From Flavobacterium sp. 270 (GTDB lineage Bacteria > Bacteroidota > Bacteroidia > Flavobacteriales > Flavobacteriaceae): a stretch of 64,000 nt of DNA. Position numbers and translations under genes: made by a program. The first letter of the stretch is position 1; the number at the start of each line of letters is the position of its first letter. The stretch is from positions 496,001 to 560,000 of the forward strand of contig NZ_SODM01000002.1 in the NCBI RefSeq assembly GCF_004368785.1. The letters run 5' to 3'. Under the pieces are notes generated by a model that did not search any database, was not told where the DNA came from, and worked only from the letters and a program-made list of their open reading frames with translations. Of this stretch, positions 29,054-39,106 are shown one piece after another.

Positions 29054-30934
29054 TTATTTTACTTCAAAAACATTATTTGCAGGTTTCACATCCGCCATTA
29101 ATCCGCTTGGATCAATTGTGATTTTTTTGATTGCTGTTTTGTTTTTATCGATTGTAAAACTGTAGTTCGATTGTGCCCAAGCCCAGTCTTCAAGAACTGT
29201 TCTTTTTACATTCGGATTTGGATTTGGTTTAATGAAATTCATCATTCTTAACGGAATGTAAAAACTCTCTGAAGTTCCGTCTGTATATTCTACAGTTAAA
29301 TCAATAGGCATTGGCATTCTTCCAATTCTTTCTAAACTTATTGTAGTTTTTCCGGCATTATCGGCTACGTCTTTAATTCCGTAATCAATTGTATTTCCTG
29401 TTTGTGCCCAATCTACTAAATACCAGTCTAATTCTGCTCCAGAAACTCTTTCTGCAGATCGTTTGATATCGTTTGGTGTTGGATGTTTGAATTTGAAATC
29501 GTTAAAATACCTGTGCAATGTCGCGTCAACATTTTCTCTTCCGATTACATATTCCAATTGCGAAAGGAAAATACTTCCTTTAATATAAGAAGCAATACTG
29601 TAAGATTTGTTTTCTTCGTAACGATCACCGTGTGTTGTTAGTGGCTGTTCTTTTCCAGAATTTACTAAACTGTAATAAGCAGCATAATTTCCTTTATATG
29701 GATTTACTTCTTTTTTATCTCCTTTTAATTCGTTTGCCGCACCGTTTTGAATATAAGTTGTAAAACCTTCATCCATCCAAGGGTGTTTAGATTCGTTTGA
29801 AGCTAAAATATGCTGAAACCAAGAGTGTCCTAATTCGTGTGTAGCTGTTCCAACAATTCCGTCAACAGTTCCGTTTCCTAGCATCAAAGTACACATTGCA
29901 TATTCCATTCCGCCGTCGCCGCCCTGAATAAAAGAGTATTGTTTGTACGGATATGCTCCAACTCTATGATCATAGTAATCCATTACTTTAACCATTATTG
30001 GTTCTACTTTTTTCCAGTTTTCTACAACTTTTGGTGTGTTTTTGTAGAAGAAATGTAAGTCGACATCGTTTGGTCCTTTTACAACATCATGTACATAATC
30101 TTTGTCTGCAGCCCACGCAAAATCGTGTACGTTTGGCGCGATAAAATGCCATGTCAATGTTTTTGCTTTTTTAGGATAAGTAACTGTTACTCCGGCATCT
30201 TCGTAACCGTGTCCGATTTCATTTTTATCCTGAAGATATCCTGAACCTCCTATTGTATATTCTTTGTCTATTGTAATTTTTACATCAAAATTACCCCAAA
30301 CTCCGTGAAATTCTCTTGCTATATAAGGATCTGCATGCCAGCCTTCAAAATCAAATTCGGCCAATTTTGGATACCATTGCGACATAGATAATTCTATTCC
30401 TTCTGAATTATTACGTCCAGAACGACGAATCTGTACTGGAACTTGTCCGTCAAAATCTAAGGTAAAAGTAGTTTTAGAATTAGGTAAAATTGGTTTCGCC
30501 AAAGTTACTTCTAAGATTGTCCCTGAAGTTCTGGTTTTAGCCGTAACGCCATCTTGTTTGAAGTTGATAATTTTTAAAAATCCAATTTCGTTTGGTTTTA
30601 AAGTTTCAATTCTACTTTGTTTGGTTTCTTTTCCAGCATCATCTTTAATTTTGGTTACCATTCTCGCATCCGGATCTTTTATGGAATGTAAACGTGCGTC
30701 CATTTCACTTCCTGGTTGAAAGGCATTTGGATATAAATGATAGAAAACTTTTCTAAGTGTATCAGGAGAATTGTTAGTATATACTAACTCTTGTTTTCCT
30801 TTGTATTGATAGTTTTTTACATCCATCGATACCTCCATTTTATAATCGGCGTGTTGCTGCCAATATGGAGCGTTTTGTGCAAAAGCTGCGTTTAAACCAA
30901 AACTCAAAAAAGAAAGTAGAATAATTTTATGCAT
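29054..30934 (-). CDS. secreted M1-family metallopeptidase
   Basis: 626 residues with a signal peptide ending AAFAQ (20). The zinc site is complete: His366-Glu-Leu-Gly-His370 and Glu389 in WMDEGFTTY, the HExxH-x18-E arrangement of gluzincins. GGMEYAMCTL matches the M1 GxMEN region in altered form. The N-terminal beta domain and C-terminal helices fit bacterial periplasmic M1 aminopeptidases. It lies 62 bases after a subtilase gene on the same strand, so the two may together break exported proteins down to amino acids; this is inferred. Confidence 0.92.
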   Translation of the reverse strand: MHKIILLSFLSFGLNAAFAQNAPYWQQHADYKMEVSMDVKNYQYKGKQELVYTNNSPDTLRKVFYHLYPNAFQPGSEMDARLHSIKDPDARMVTKIKDDAGKETKQSRIETLKPNEIGFLKIINFKQDGVTAKTRTSGTILEVTLAKPILPNSKTTFTLDFDGQVPVQIRRSGRNNSEGIELSMSQWYPKLAEFDFEGWHADPYIAREFHGVWGNFDVKITIDKEYTIGGSGYLQDKNEIGHGYEDAGVTVTYPKKAKTLTWHFIAPNVHDFAWAADKDYVHDVVKGPNDVDLHFFYKNTPKVVENWKKVEPIMVKVMDYYDHRVGAYPYKQYSFIQGGDGGMEYAMCTLMLGNGTVDGIVGTATHELGHSWFQHILASNESKHPWMDEGFTTYIQNGAANELKGDKKEVNPYKGNYAAYYSLVNSGKEQPLTTHGDRYEENKSYSIASYIKGSIFLSQLEYVIGRENVDATLHRYFNDFKFKHPTPNDIKRSAERVSGAELDWYLVDWAQTGNTIDYGIKDVADNAGKTTISLERIGRMPMPIDLTVEYTDGTSESFYIPLRMMNFIKPNPNPNVKRTVLEDWAWAQSNYSFTIDKNKTAIKKITIDPSGLMADVKPANNVFEVK

Positions 30935-30996
30935 ATTTATTATAATAGAAAATGGAAGAGCTTACACTCTTCCATTGGATTAGTATTGTATTGTAA

Positions 30997-32613
30997 TTAT
31001 TTTTTTGACATTTTTTCTGCCATGATTAATGCATTGTAAGCATTTACCATTTTACCTGTTTTAGAGGTTTCTGCTAATGGTTTTACTTCGTGTTCTTCTC
31101 CTAATGCTACATTTGCAGGAAGCAAAACTCCAGAATCCATCAAGATGTGTTTTACCTGTGATGCTTTTAATTTTGGATAATAAGAACGAATTAAAGCCGC
31201 AACTCCAGCTGCATTTGGCGATGCCATAGAAGTTCCTTGCAAGTATTTGTATTTATTGTTAGGAACTGTTGCGTAAATTTCTTCTCCCGGTGCAAAAACG
31301 TCAACGTTTATTTTTCCGAAATTAGAAAATGCGGCTACAACATTTTGTCCGTACTCTTTATTGATTGCTCCAATTGTAAGGACGTTATCTGCAAATTCTT
31401 TTACGTTGTCTTCTGCATCATTTGGAAAGTTGATATTTTCTGTTTTATCAATATCATAACCGTCATTTCCGGCTGCATGTACAATTAAAACATCTTTTTT
31501 CGCGGCATATTTGATAGCATCATAAACCCATTTTTTGTGCGGAGAAAAACTTTTTCCAAAACTTCCGTTGATTACTTTTGCTCCGTTATCTACAGCATAA
31601 CGAATTGCCAATGCAATGTCTTTATCGTATTCGTCACCATCTGGAACAGCTCTAACGGTTAAGATTTCAACATTGTTTGTAATTCCGTCACCACCTAAGT
31701 TATTACCTCGAACTTGCGCAATAATTCCGGCAACGTGAGTTCCGTGAAGTGCTTTTTCTTTGTCTGGACCAAAAACAATATTATTACCATAATGATTGTC
31801 TTTAATATCATCTGGATTATCGCCTAATATTTTTCTGCTGTCTAAATCTTTGTTTAGATTATAGTTGAATTGATCGTAAACCGATTCTCTGTATTCTTCT
31901 AAATCTGCTTCTGGATCAAAAGTTGGTCCGGCATTTCCAAAAATTTGAGTCATCACCATTTTACTTCTGGCCACTTTTGGATCTGTTGAAGTAATCGTGC
32001 TTAAATCTTCTAATTTGTAAGTTGTTTTATTTAACTCTTTTTTGATAGTATTATGCACATCTAATAAAAAGTCAACCTGTTGTTTGTCTTCCAGAACCTT
32101 CTTAGATTTTTCGTCGTACATTGCTAAAGCTGCTTTGTATTGTGCAGATCCATCATCTCCTTTTTTAATGATACGGGTTAATTCCAGATTTTCGTGTACA
32201 ATATCTCCAAGGAAATTCCATCCGTGAACATCATCAATAAAACCATTTTTATCATCATCGATTCCGTTGCCTGCAATTTCTTTAGGATTCGTCCAGATCA
32301 TTCCTTTTAGATCTTCGTGCTCAATATCTACACCAGAATCTACAATCCCTACAATTACTTTTACACCTGTTTTACCTTGTAGTAATTCGGCGTAAGCCTT
32401 ATCTACACTCATTCCGGGAATAGTATCTTTTACTAAATCAAGATGGCTCCATCTTTTTAGATCATTTTCTGAAACTGGGGCTTTTTTTACAATTACTAAA
32501 GGTGCTGTAAGTGCTTCTTTAGGTGTTGAAACTTGTGCTTGTAAAGTCGCTCCGCAACTTGCTAATACAAGTAATGCAAAAGCAGATAAGGTATTTGATT
32601 TTATATGATTCAT
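30997..32613 (-). CDS. S8-family subtilisin-like protease, probable lipoprotein
   Basis: 538 residues. N-terminal LVLASCGATLQAQ offers a lipobox Cys (20) or a later cleavage. Catalytic residues: Asp92 (GIVDSGVDIEHEDL), His290 (HGTHVAGIIA) and Ser462 (GTSMASPNAAG), with oxyanion Asn383 (HAAGNDG). Almost 200 residues separate Asp and His, far more than in subtilisin. The start of this stretch carries a DDDKNGFIDD segment that looks calcium-binding, and the rest is charged and helical. No T9SS sorting domain is seen, so it probably stays in the envelope. Confidence 0.92.
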   Translation of the reverse strand: MNHIKSNTLSAFALLVLASCGATLQAQVSTPKEALTAPLVIVKKAPVSENDLKRWSHLDLVKDTIPGMSVDKAYAELLQGKTGVKVIVGIVDSGVDIEHEDLKGMIWTNPKEIAGNGIDDDKNGFIDDVHGWNFLGDIVHENLELTRIIKKGDDGSAQYKAALAMYDEKSKKVLEDKQQVDFLLDVHNTIKKELNKTTYKLEDLSTITSTDPKVARSKMVMTQIFGNAGPTFDPEADLEEYRESVYDQFNYNLNKDLDSRKILGDNPDDIKDNHYGNNIVFGPDKEKALHGTHVAGIIAQVRGNNLGGDGITNNVEILTVRAVPDGDEYDKDIALAIRYAVDNGAKVINGSFGKSFSPHKKWVYDAIKYAAKKDVLIVHAAGNDGYDIDKTENINFPNDAEDNVKEFADNVLTIGAINKEYGQNVVAAFSNFGKINVDVFAPGEEIYATVPNNKYKYLQGTSMASPNAAGVAALIRSYYPKLKASQVKHILMDSGVLLPANVALGEEHEVKPLAETSKTGKMVNAYNALIMAEKMSKK

Positions 32614-32909
32614 GTAATCTTTTTAATGTAAAGTTAAAACTTGCGACTAAATTATACTTTTTTGTTACAAAAAACTAACGATTAACAATGCCTTATGATA
32701 TTTTGATGCTTTTTTGGAATGAATAAAAAGTAGATCAATGTCTAAAAAACAACAGTTTAGCTTATTTGTATTAAAAATCAGACAGCTCTTTTTGATTTTT
32801 TTAATGTCGCTTTAAGGAAAGTAAAAATAATAATCCCCTTTACGTTATCCCGTAAGGAATGCTCAACTGTAATTTGTACACTTGCGCGACTGAATCATAA
32901 ACAAAATCT
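32614..32909. other. intergenic region between divergent genes
   Basis: No gene recognised. A short inverted repeat (ttacg, ttatcc, cgtaa, 32840-32855) lies about 55 bases before the start of the leucine-rich-repeat gene. No clear TAnnTTTG element was found for either gene. Confidence 0.4.
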
Positions 32910-35900
32910 ATGAAAACAAAACTACTCTTGCTGCTATTATTAGCAAATTTTACTATTTATGCTCAAATTAATTTAGTGCCTAATTCTGGATTTGAAACAT
33001 GGAGCGGCTCTGTTCTTTCAAATTGGACAATCGCTAATACAGTAACGTCCAGCACAGATTTTATAGGAGGTCAATACAGTGCAAGACTGTCGTATACGAC
33101 CTTGTCTCCAAAAATTACCGCTCAAGTGCCAATGAAAGCTGGTGTAACTTATACGGTAAAATTTAATTACAAATATCTTACGAGTAACTATGGTGGAGAC
33201 CATCCGATTGCTTTAAACATTTCAAAAGCCGGAAGCGCCACTACTTTGTCCAGCAGTACTTTTGCAACAAATAATTTATGGACAGAAAAAGCAACTACTT
33301 TTACTCCTGATCAAGACCTCTCTTATGACTTGTCAATTTCTGGTTTTAGCTTTGACAATGCTGCTTACTCTTTTTTAATTGATGATGTTCAAGTTTATGT
33401 TCAGGGAACAGAACAATATACAAAAATTCCGGATGTTGAATTTGAAAAAAAACTGATTGCAATGGGAGTTGATTCTGGACCTACGGATGGTCAGGTTTTG
33501 ACCTCAAAAGCAAAAACAGTAAAAACATTAGATTTCAATAACATTCCAGCACTTGCAGATCTAACTGGTATACAAGACTTTGAAATTTTAGAGTCGTTAA
33601 GTTATAATGGAGGCTCTTATTCAGCAGGTAATGGCGGAGGTGGTAAATTAAAAATTATAGACCTCTCTAAAAATACTAAACTGACCTCTCTGAACATTTA
33701 TGCAACTCAACTTGCTAGTTTGGATATTTCAAAAAATGTCAATTTGATCACTATTAATCTTAGTGGAAATAAATTTACAACCCTTAACACTTCTTCTAAC
33801 CTTGCACTAAAAAACTTAAATTTAAGTGCAAATTTACTTACTTCGCTGGATGTTACAAAAAATTTAGCTTTATATACTTTAGATATTTCATCTACGGGAT
33901 TGTCTACTTTCAATCTTTCTAACAATACACAATTAGGAGGGCTGTATATTCAAAATCTTGGATTGAAAAATCTTGACGTTTCAAACCTTTTAGATTTAGT
34001 TGGTCTTGACTGTAGTCAAAATCAGTTAACATCACTTGATGTTTCAAAAAATACTAAATTGGCTTACTTTGCTTGCGATTCAAATCAATTGACTTCATTA
34101 GATCTCTCTAAGCATACCAGTTTAACTTTTTTCAAAGGCTCTAAAAACAAGCTTAAAAGTTTGAATTTCAGAAACGGAAAAAATACTTTAATTAGCACAG
34201 GTTCGTTTGACGTGAGAGAAAATCCGGAGCTTTCTTGTATAATTGTGGATGATGCTATTTATTCCTTAAATAAATGGGGAACCTATAAAGACTCGGCCTC
34301 GTACTTTTCAAATTTTGACTGTGCAACAGTGAGCCAGATTCCGGATGTCGCATTTGAAGAAAAATTGATTAATCTTGGTATTGATACTGATGGCAAAAAT
34401 GGAACAGTATTTAATTCTAGTATCGCATCGATAACTTCATTAGACGTTTCAAACAGTTCTATTACTTCTTTAAGCGGTATTGAAGGATTTACGGCTTTAA
34501 AGACTTTAAATGTTTCTGGAAATTTATTACAAAAATTGGATCTTTCTAAAAATTCAGCTTTAACAACTTTAAATACTACTGGCAACGCTGCATTAAAATG
34601 TATTCAGGTTGCAAATCTTGACGTTGCTGCTAATTGGGCCGTAACTAAAGATGCTGCAACAAGCTTAAATATAGATTGTAATGATTATACTAAAATTCCT
34701 GATATTAATTTTGAAAATAAATTAATCGCATTAGGAATAGATTCTGGAACTCCTAATGGAAAAGTATTAACTAGCAATGTGAAAGATTTAAAATCATTAG
34801 ACGTTAAAAATAGTGCTATTGCTGACTTAACCGGAATTGAGGATTTTGTTTCATTAAATACCTTACAAGCAAACAATAATAAAATAAAAACACTGGATCT
34901 TTCCAAAAATATTAATTTAACCTTTTTAGATATTAATTCTAATTATACGGTAGAAACTTTAAATGTTTCTAAAAACACCAAACTAACCCAATTGTATTGT
35001 AACAGTAATAAGATAACCAGCCTGGATCTTTCCGGTCTTACTGAATTAAGTATATTGTATTGCGGCACCAATCAGTTAGCCAGCTTAGATCTTTCTAAGA
35101 ATACAAAATTAACTACGGTTAGAATCGACGAAAACAGAGCACTGACGACCTTAAATCTGCAAAATGGAAAAAATACTTCTATAAGTTCAATTAGCATGAT
35201 ATATTGTTCAAGCTTATATTGTGTATTAGTTGATGATGTTGCATACGCAAATTCAAAATGGACCAACAGCAAAGACGCAATAGTATCTTTTTCATTAACT
35301 TGTTCAACTCCGGAATATATTTCAATACCTGACCAAGAGTTTGAAAAAGCATTAATGAGTAATAATGTTGATGGCGTTTTGGATGGAAAAGTTTTAAAAT
35401 CAAGAGTTGAAGCTACAGAAAATCTGACCTTTGATGGTAAATTAATATCTGATCTCACAGGTTTACAATATTTTAAAAATTTAAAAACTTTAGATTGTTC
35501 AAGCTCATTCAATTCAACTCCTAGTAAACTTACAAAACTAGATATTTCGGCGCTTACGAATTTGACTTCTTTGGATTGTTCTTTTCTTGGGCTTACTACA
35601 ATTAATACTTCAAATAATTTGGCGCTTACCTATTTAAGAGCAACTTCAAATTTACTTACAACAATAGATGTTTCTAAAAATAAAGCATTAGAAACTTTAT
35701 CAATTGAGAACAACAAAATCACTGAATTAAACGTCACAGGCAATACTGCTTTGATAGGTTTATATTGCAGTAATAATCCTTTGTCTGAAGTTAATGTAAC
35801 AAAAAACAAAGCTTTACAATATTTGTATGGTACAGATTTATTAATAAATTCATTAGACTTATCGCAAAATACAGCTTTAAAAAATTTAGACATCGAAAGA

Positions 35901-38321
35901 GATAGAGTAAAGGTTTTAGATCTTTCGAACAATTTGAAATTAGAGTTTTTAAATTGCAGCCAAAATGGTTTAACAAGCTTAGATATTTCTAAAAACACTG
36001 TTTTAAAAGAAGTAAACTGCTACAATAATCGTTTACAAAATTTAAATCTAAAAAACGGAAATAATAAAAACTTTGTAATAAATGCATGGTATTACAGAGG
36101 ATTTACAGAAAACGCAAACTTAACTTGTATTGAAGTAGATGATGTAGAATATTCGAAAGCAAATTGGGCATCAATAAAAGATGCTAAGGCAAATTACTCA
36201 AATTCTTGTCCTGCAGTATTAGTATATACAACAATTCCCGATACTAATTTTGAAAACAAATTAATTGATCTTAAAATAGACACGGATGGTAAAAACGGTA
36301 AAGTCTTAACATCAAGTATTTATACTGTAACTACTTTAGACGTATCTGCCAGTAATATAACTGATTTAACAGGAATTGAAGATTTTGCTTCATTGCGTTC
36401 CCTAAATTGTTCTAAAAATCAACTGAATAAATTATCTGTTTCCAAAAATATTTTATTAAATAGTTTAAAATGCAGTAATAATGAAATTATTGATTTGGAT
36501 GTTTCTAAAAACACTCAATTAGTCACTTTAAGTGCAAGTTTTAACAAAATAACCAAATTAGATGTTTCTAAAAATACGGCTTTAAAAGAATTTGACTGTG
36601 CAAACAATAACCTTTACAGCCTAAATGTAAAAAACGGTAATAATATTAATATGCAAAACATGATTTTTGGCAATTTTACCGAAAATCCAAATTTACTTTG
36701 TATTCAGGTTGATGACGCTGCATTCTCTTTGGATAAATGGATTGCAAAAGATGCTAAAGCAAATTACTCAACAGAAGCATGTCAGGTAAATTTACAATAC
36801 ACGAAAATTCCAGATATTAATTTTGAGAAACTTTTAATACAGCAAGGTTATGATAAAGACGGTCAAAATGGAAAAGTTTTAACTTCTGACATCTCAAAAT
36901 TGACTAGTCTTAACGTTTCTGATACAACTCTTAAAATTAGTGACTTAACAGGTATTGAGGATTTTGCTGAGTTGGAAGTTTTAAATTGCTACAGTAATGA
37001 ACTTACAACCCTGGATCTGTCAAAAAACAAAAAATTGACGAATTTAGATTGTTCCAGTAATAAATTAACATCTCTTAATGTTTCTAAAAATACAGCTTTA
37101 CAGTATTTACACTGCCGTACAAACAGCTTAACTGAAATTGATCTTTCACAAAATTTATTACTTTATTTTGTTGGTATAAACGACAATAAGCTTACTAACA
37201 TTAATGTTTCTCAAAATTTAAAATTAGAAACATTTTATGCGTCTAATAATCTTATAACAAGTGTTGATCTTTCTAAAAATAAAGACCTAAAGTATCTTAT
37301 TATTACAAATACAGCTCTAACACAAATAGATCTTACTTCTAATAAAGTTTTAAAGACATTAGATGTTTCCAAAAATAAATTAGCTTCTTTGGATCTTTCT
37401 CAAAATACAAGTTTATACTCCGTTGATGTAAGTTCAAATCAATTATCTACCTTAAATCTTAAGAATGGAATTAATTCTACAATGTCAACTTTAAATTTTA
37501 CATCAAACCCTAAATTGTACTGTATTCTTGTTGATGATGTTGTCTTAGCAAATACAAAATGGTCTGGCAAAAAAGATGCAATCGCCACTTACAATACAGA
37601 ATGTACTGGCGAAATAGTCGTGCCATCTAATAATTTTGTTATCGAAACTAAAGGAGAATCTTGTCTTGGTGAAAACAATGGTGAAATCAGTATAACAGCA
37701 AAAACTGCATTTGCATACTCTGCATCTATAAACGGAAAAGCTGCTGCATTTACCAATAATGCGCTAAAAGTTACTGCTTTAACTCCTGGAATTTATGCAA
37801 TTACGATTACAATTCCGGGACAAATATTCGAACAAAACTTTAATGTTACTATTGCAAAAGGAGCAACTATTACAGGAAAATCTAGTATAACTTCTAGAAA
37901 AGTTGACGTTGAAATCACTGAAGGAACTGCACCTTTTACTGTTTTTGTTGATGGTCAGGCACAGTTTGAAACAACCGATTCTAATTTCTCTTTAGATCTT
38001 AACAAAGCTGCTTTAGTTGAAGTTGCTACCGCTAAAGCCTGTGAAGGTGTTTATTCTAAAAAAATCAGCACAATGGATGTTTTTGGAAGCTTAACTGCAT
38101 ATCCAAACCCAACAACCGGAAGTTTTGAAATCGAAATTCCAGTGAATAAAAATGAAGTTAAAATCGAAATTTACAATTTTGGAGGCCAATTAGTTTCTAC
38201 TAAAAACTACACGATCGAAAATGGAAAAGCGCAATTGAATCTTGAAAATCAACCTTCAGGAATTTACGCTGCCAAAATCTATTTAGACACTCCGGAATAC
38301 ATTAAAATTATAAAAAAATAA
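32910..38321 (+). CDS. giant leucine-rich-repeat surface protein with T9SS sorting domain
   Basis: 1803 residues. Signal peptide MKTKLLLLLLLANFTIYAQ. A jelly-roll carbohydrate-binding-like domain (about 21-167, NLVPNSGFETWSG to FLIDDVQVYV) is followed by six LRR modules beginning near residues 173, 477, 596, 806, 1109 and 1300. Each starts with a cap of the form IPDxNFExxLIxxGID, a DxDGxNG or DSGxxDG loop and xVLTS, then repeats of about 21 residues (LDVSKNTxLxxLxCxxNxLTS type), and ends CIxVDDxxYxxxxWxxKDA to a last Cys. A C-terminal Ig-like part and the T9SS domain (AYPNPTTGSFEIEI to IKIIKK) follow. Probably displayed at the cell surface for binding; target unknown. Confidence 0.9.
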   Translation: MKTKLLLLLLLANFTIYAQINLVPNSGFETWSGSVLSNWTIANTVTSSTDFIGGQYSARLSYTTLSPKITAQVPMKAGVTYTVKFNYKYLTSNYGGDHPIALNISKAGSATTLSSSTFATNNLWTEKATTFTPDQDLSYDLSISGFSFDNAAYSFLIDDVQVYVQGTEQYTKIPDVEFEKKLIAMGVDSGPTDGQVLTSKAKTVKTLDFNNIPALADLTGIQDFEILESLSYNGGSYSAGNGGGGKLKIIDLSKNTKLTSLNIYATQLASLDISKNVNLITINLSGNKFTTLNTSSNLALKNLNLSANLLTSLDVTKNLALYTLDISSTGLSTFNLSNNTQLGGLYIQNLGLKNLDVSNLLDLVGLDCSQNQLTSLDVSKNTKLAYFACDSNQLTSLDLSKHTSLTFFKGSKNKLKSLNFRNGKNTLISTGSFDVRENPELSCIIVDDAIYSLNKWGTYKDSASYFSNFDCATVSQIPDVAFEEKLINLGIDTDGKNGTVFNSSIASITSLDVSNSSITSLSGIEGFTALKTLNVSGNLLQKLDLSKNSALTTLNTTGNAALKCIQVANLDVAANWAVTKDAATSLNIDCNDYTKIPDINFENKLIALGIDSGTPNGKVLTSNVKDLKSLDVKNSAIADLTGIEDFVSLNTLQANNNKIKTLDLSKNINLTFLDINSNYTVETLNVSKNTKLTQLYCNSNKITSLDLSGLTELSILYCGTNQLASLDLSKNTKLTTVRIDENRALTTLNLQNGKNTSISSISMIYCSSLYCVLVDDVAYANSKWTNSKDAIVSFSLTCSTPEYISIPDQEFEKALMSNNVDGVLDGKVLKSRVEATENLTFDGKLISDLTGLQYFKNLKTLDCSSSFNSTPSKLTKLDISALTNLTSLDCSFLGLTTINTSNNLALTYLRATSNLLTTIDVSKNKALETLSIENNKITELNVTGNTALIGLYCSNNPLSEVNVTKNKALQYLYGTDLLINSLDLSQNTALKNLDIERDRVKVLDLSNNLKLEFLNCSQNGLTSLDISKNTVLKEVNCYNNRLQNLNLKNGNNKNFVINAWYYRGFTENANLTCIEVDDVEYSKANWASIKDAKANYSNSCPAVLVYTTIPDTNFENKLIDLKIDTDGKNGKVLTSSIYTVTTLDVSASNITDLTGIEDFASLRSLNCSKNQLNKLSVSKNILLNSLKCSNNEIIDLDVSKNTQLVTLSASFNKITKLDVSKNTALKEFDCANNNLYSLNVKNGNNINMQNMIFGNFTENPNLLCIQVDDAAFSLDKWIAKDAKANYSTEACQVNLQYTKIPDINFEKLLIQQGYDKDGQNGKVLTSDISKLTSLNVSDTTLKISDLTGIEDFAELEVLNCYSNELTTLDLSKNKKLTNLDCSSNKLTSLNVSKNTALQYLHCRTNSLTEIDLSQNLLLYFVGINDNKLTNINVSQNLKLETFYASNNLITSVDLSKNKDLKYLIITNTALTQIDLTSNKVLKTLDVSKNKLASLDLSQNTSLYSVDVSSNQLSTLNLKNGINSTMSTLNFTSNPKLYCILVDDVVLANTKWSGKKDAIATYNTECTGEIVVPSNNFVIETKGESCLGENNGEISITAKTAFAYSASINGKAAAFTNNALKVTALTPGIYAITITIPGQIFEQNFNVTIAKGATITGKSSITSRKVDVEITEGTAPFTVFVDGQAQFETTDSNFSLDLNKAALVEVATAKACEGVYSKKISTMDVFGSLTAYPNPTTGSFEIEIPVNKNEVKIEIYNFGGQLVSTKNYTIENGKAQLNLENQPSGIYAAKIYLDTPEYIKIIKK

Positions 38322-38323
38322 AG

Positions 38324-39025
38324 ATGAAGAATTTTATATATTTATCAATCATTAGTCTTGTGTTTATTTCTTGCGGAGGAGGCAGCGATGACTCAGAGCC
38401 TACACCTCCGACAGCTGAAAATACAGCGCCAACGGTACCGGCTTTAGTTGGCCCGACAGACAATAAATTGTGTTTAGACAGCAATGTTTCTTTTCAATGG
38501 AATAAAGCAACAGATCCTAACGGTGATGCTATTACTTATCAAATTCAAGTGGCAAAAGACAATGCTTTTGCGCAAATTGAAAAAACATTTGATGGAGCAG
38601 ACAACTCTGCGTCTATCGCATTGACTAAAAACACAGCTTACTACTGGAGAGTAAAAGCAACAGACAGTAAAGGATTAGCGAGTACTTTTTCTTCTACTTT
38701 CAAATTTTATACGTCTGGTGATGCGGTGGTAAATCATTTGCCTTTTGCTCCAGATTTAACTGCACCTGCTATAAATGCTGCATTAAGCGGAACAACTGCA
38801 ACTCTTAAATGGACTGCATCTGATGTTGATACTGCAGATATACTTTCTTACGATGTGTATTTTGGAATGGCAAATCCGCCGACTGCTAAAGTAAAAGAAA
38901 ACGCATCTTCAAATACTCTTGATGTTACTCTGGAACCTGCAAAACAATATTATTGGAGAATTGTTGTAAAAGACAATAAAGGCGGAGAAACTATTGGTCA
39001 GGTTTGGAAATTTAAAACGAACTAA
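38324..39025 (+). CDS. lipoprotein with two fibronectin type III-like domains
   Basis: 233 residues, 2 bases after the LRR gene, so co-transcribed. Lipobox LVFISCGGGSDDSEP (Cys 17), with the acidic stretch after Cys common to flavobacterial surface lipoproteins. Two FN3-like domains follow: about 35-130 (VSFQWNKATDPNGDAITYQIQ in part, AYYWRVKATDSKG) and about 140-233 (ATLKWTASDVDT, QYYWRIVVKDNKGG). It may anchor or accompany the LRR protein at the surface; that partnership is inferred from the tight spacing. Confidence 0.8.
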   Translation: MKNFIYLSIISLVFISCGGGSDDSEPTPPTAENTAPTVPALVGPTDNKLCLDSNVSFQWNKATDPNGDAITYQIQVAKDNAFAQIEKTFDGADNSASIALTKNTAYYWRVKATDSKGLASTFSSTFKFYTSGDAVVNHLPFAPDLTAPAINAALSGTTATLKWTASDVDTADILSYDVYFGMANPPTAKVKENASSNTLDVTLEPAKQYYWRIVVKDNKGGETIGQVWKFKTN

Positions 39026-39041
39026 GTCTATTCTTTTAACT

Positions 39042-39078
39042 AAAAATCCCATTTTCAAATAATGAAAATGGGATTTTT
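39042..39078 (+). terminator. intrinsic terminator after the FN3 lipoprotein gene
   Basis: aaaaatcccattttc pairs with gaaaatgggattttt. Stem almost identical to that at 43099-43139, after the second LRR gene. Confidence 0.85.
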
Positions 39079-39106
39079 CAACTAATATTAAATCATATTT
39101 TAGCCT

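Noticed and set aside
35072..35512. Open frame of 146 codons on the minus strand inside the first LRR gene
   Set aside because: The repetitive LRR sequence leaves several long antisense frames by chance; none has a start site or a recognisable domain.
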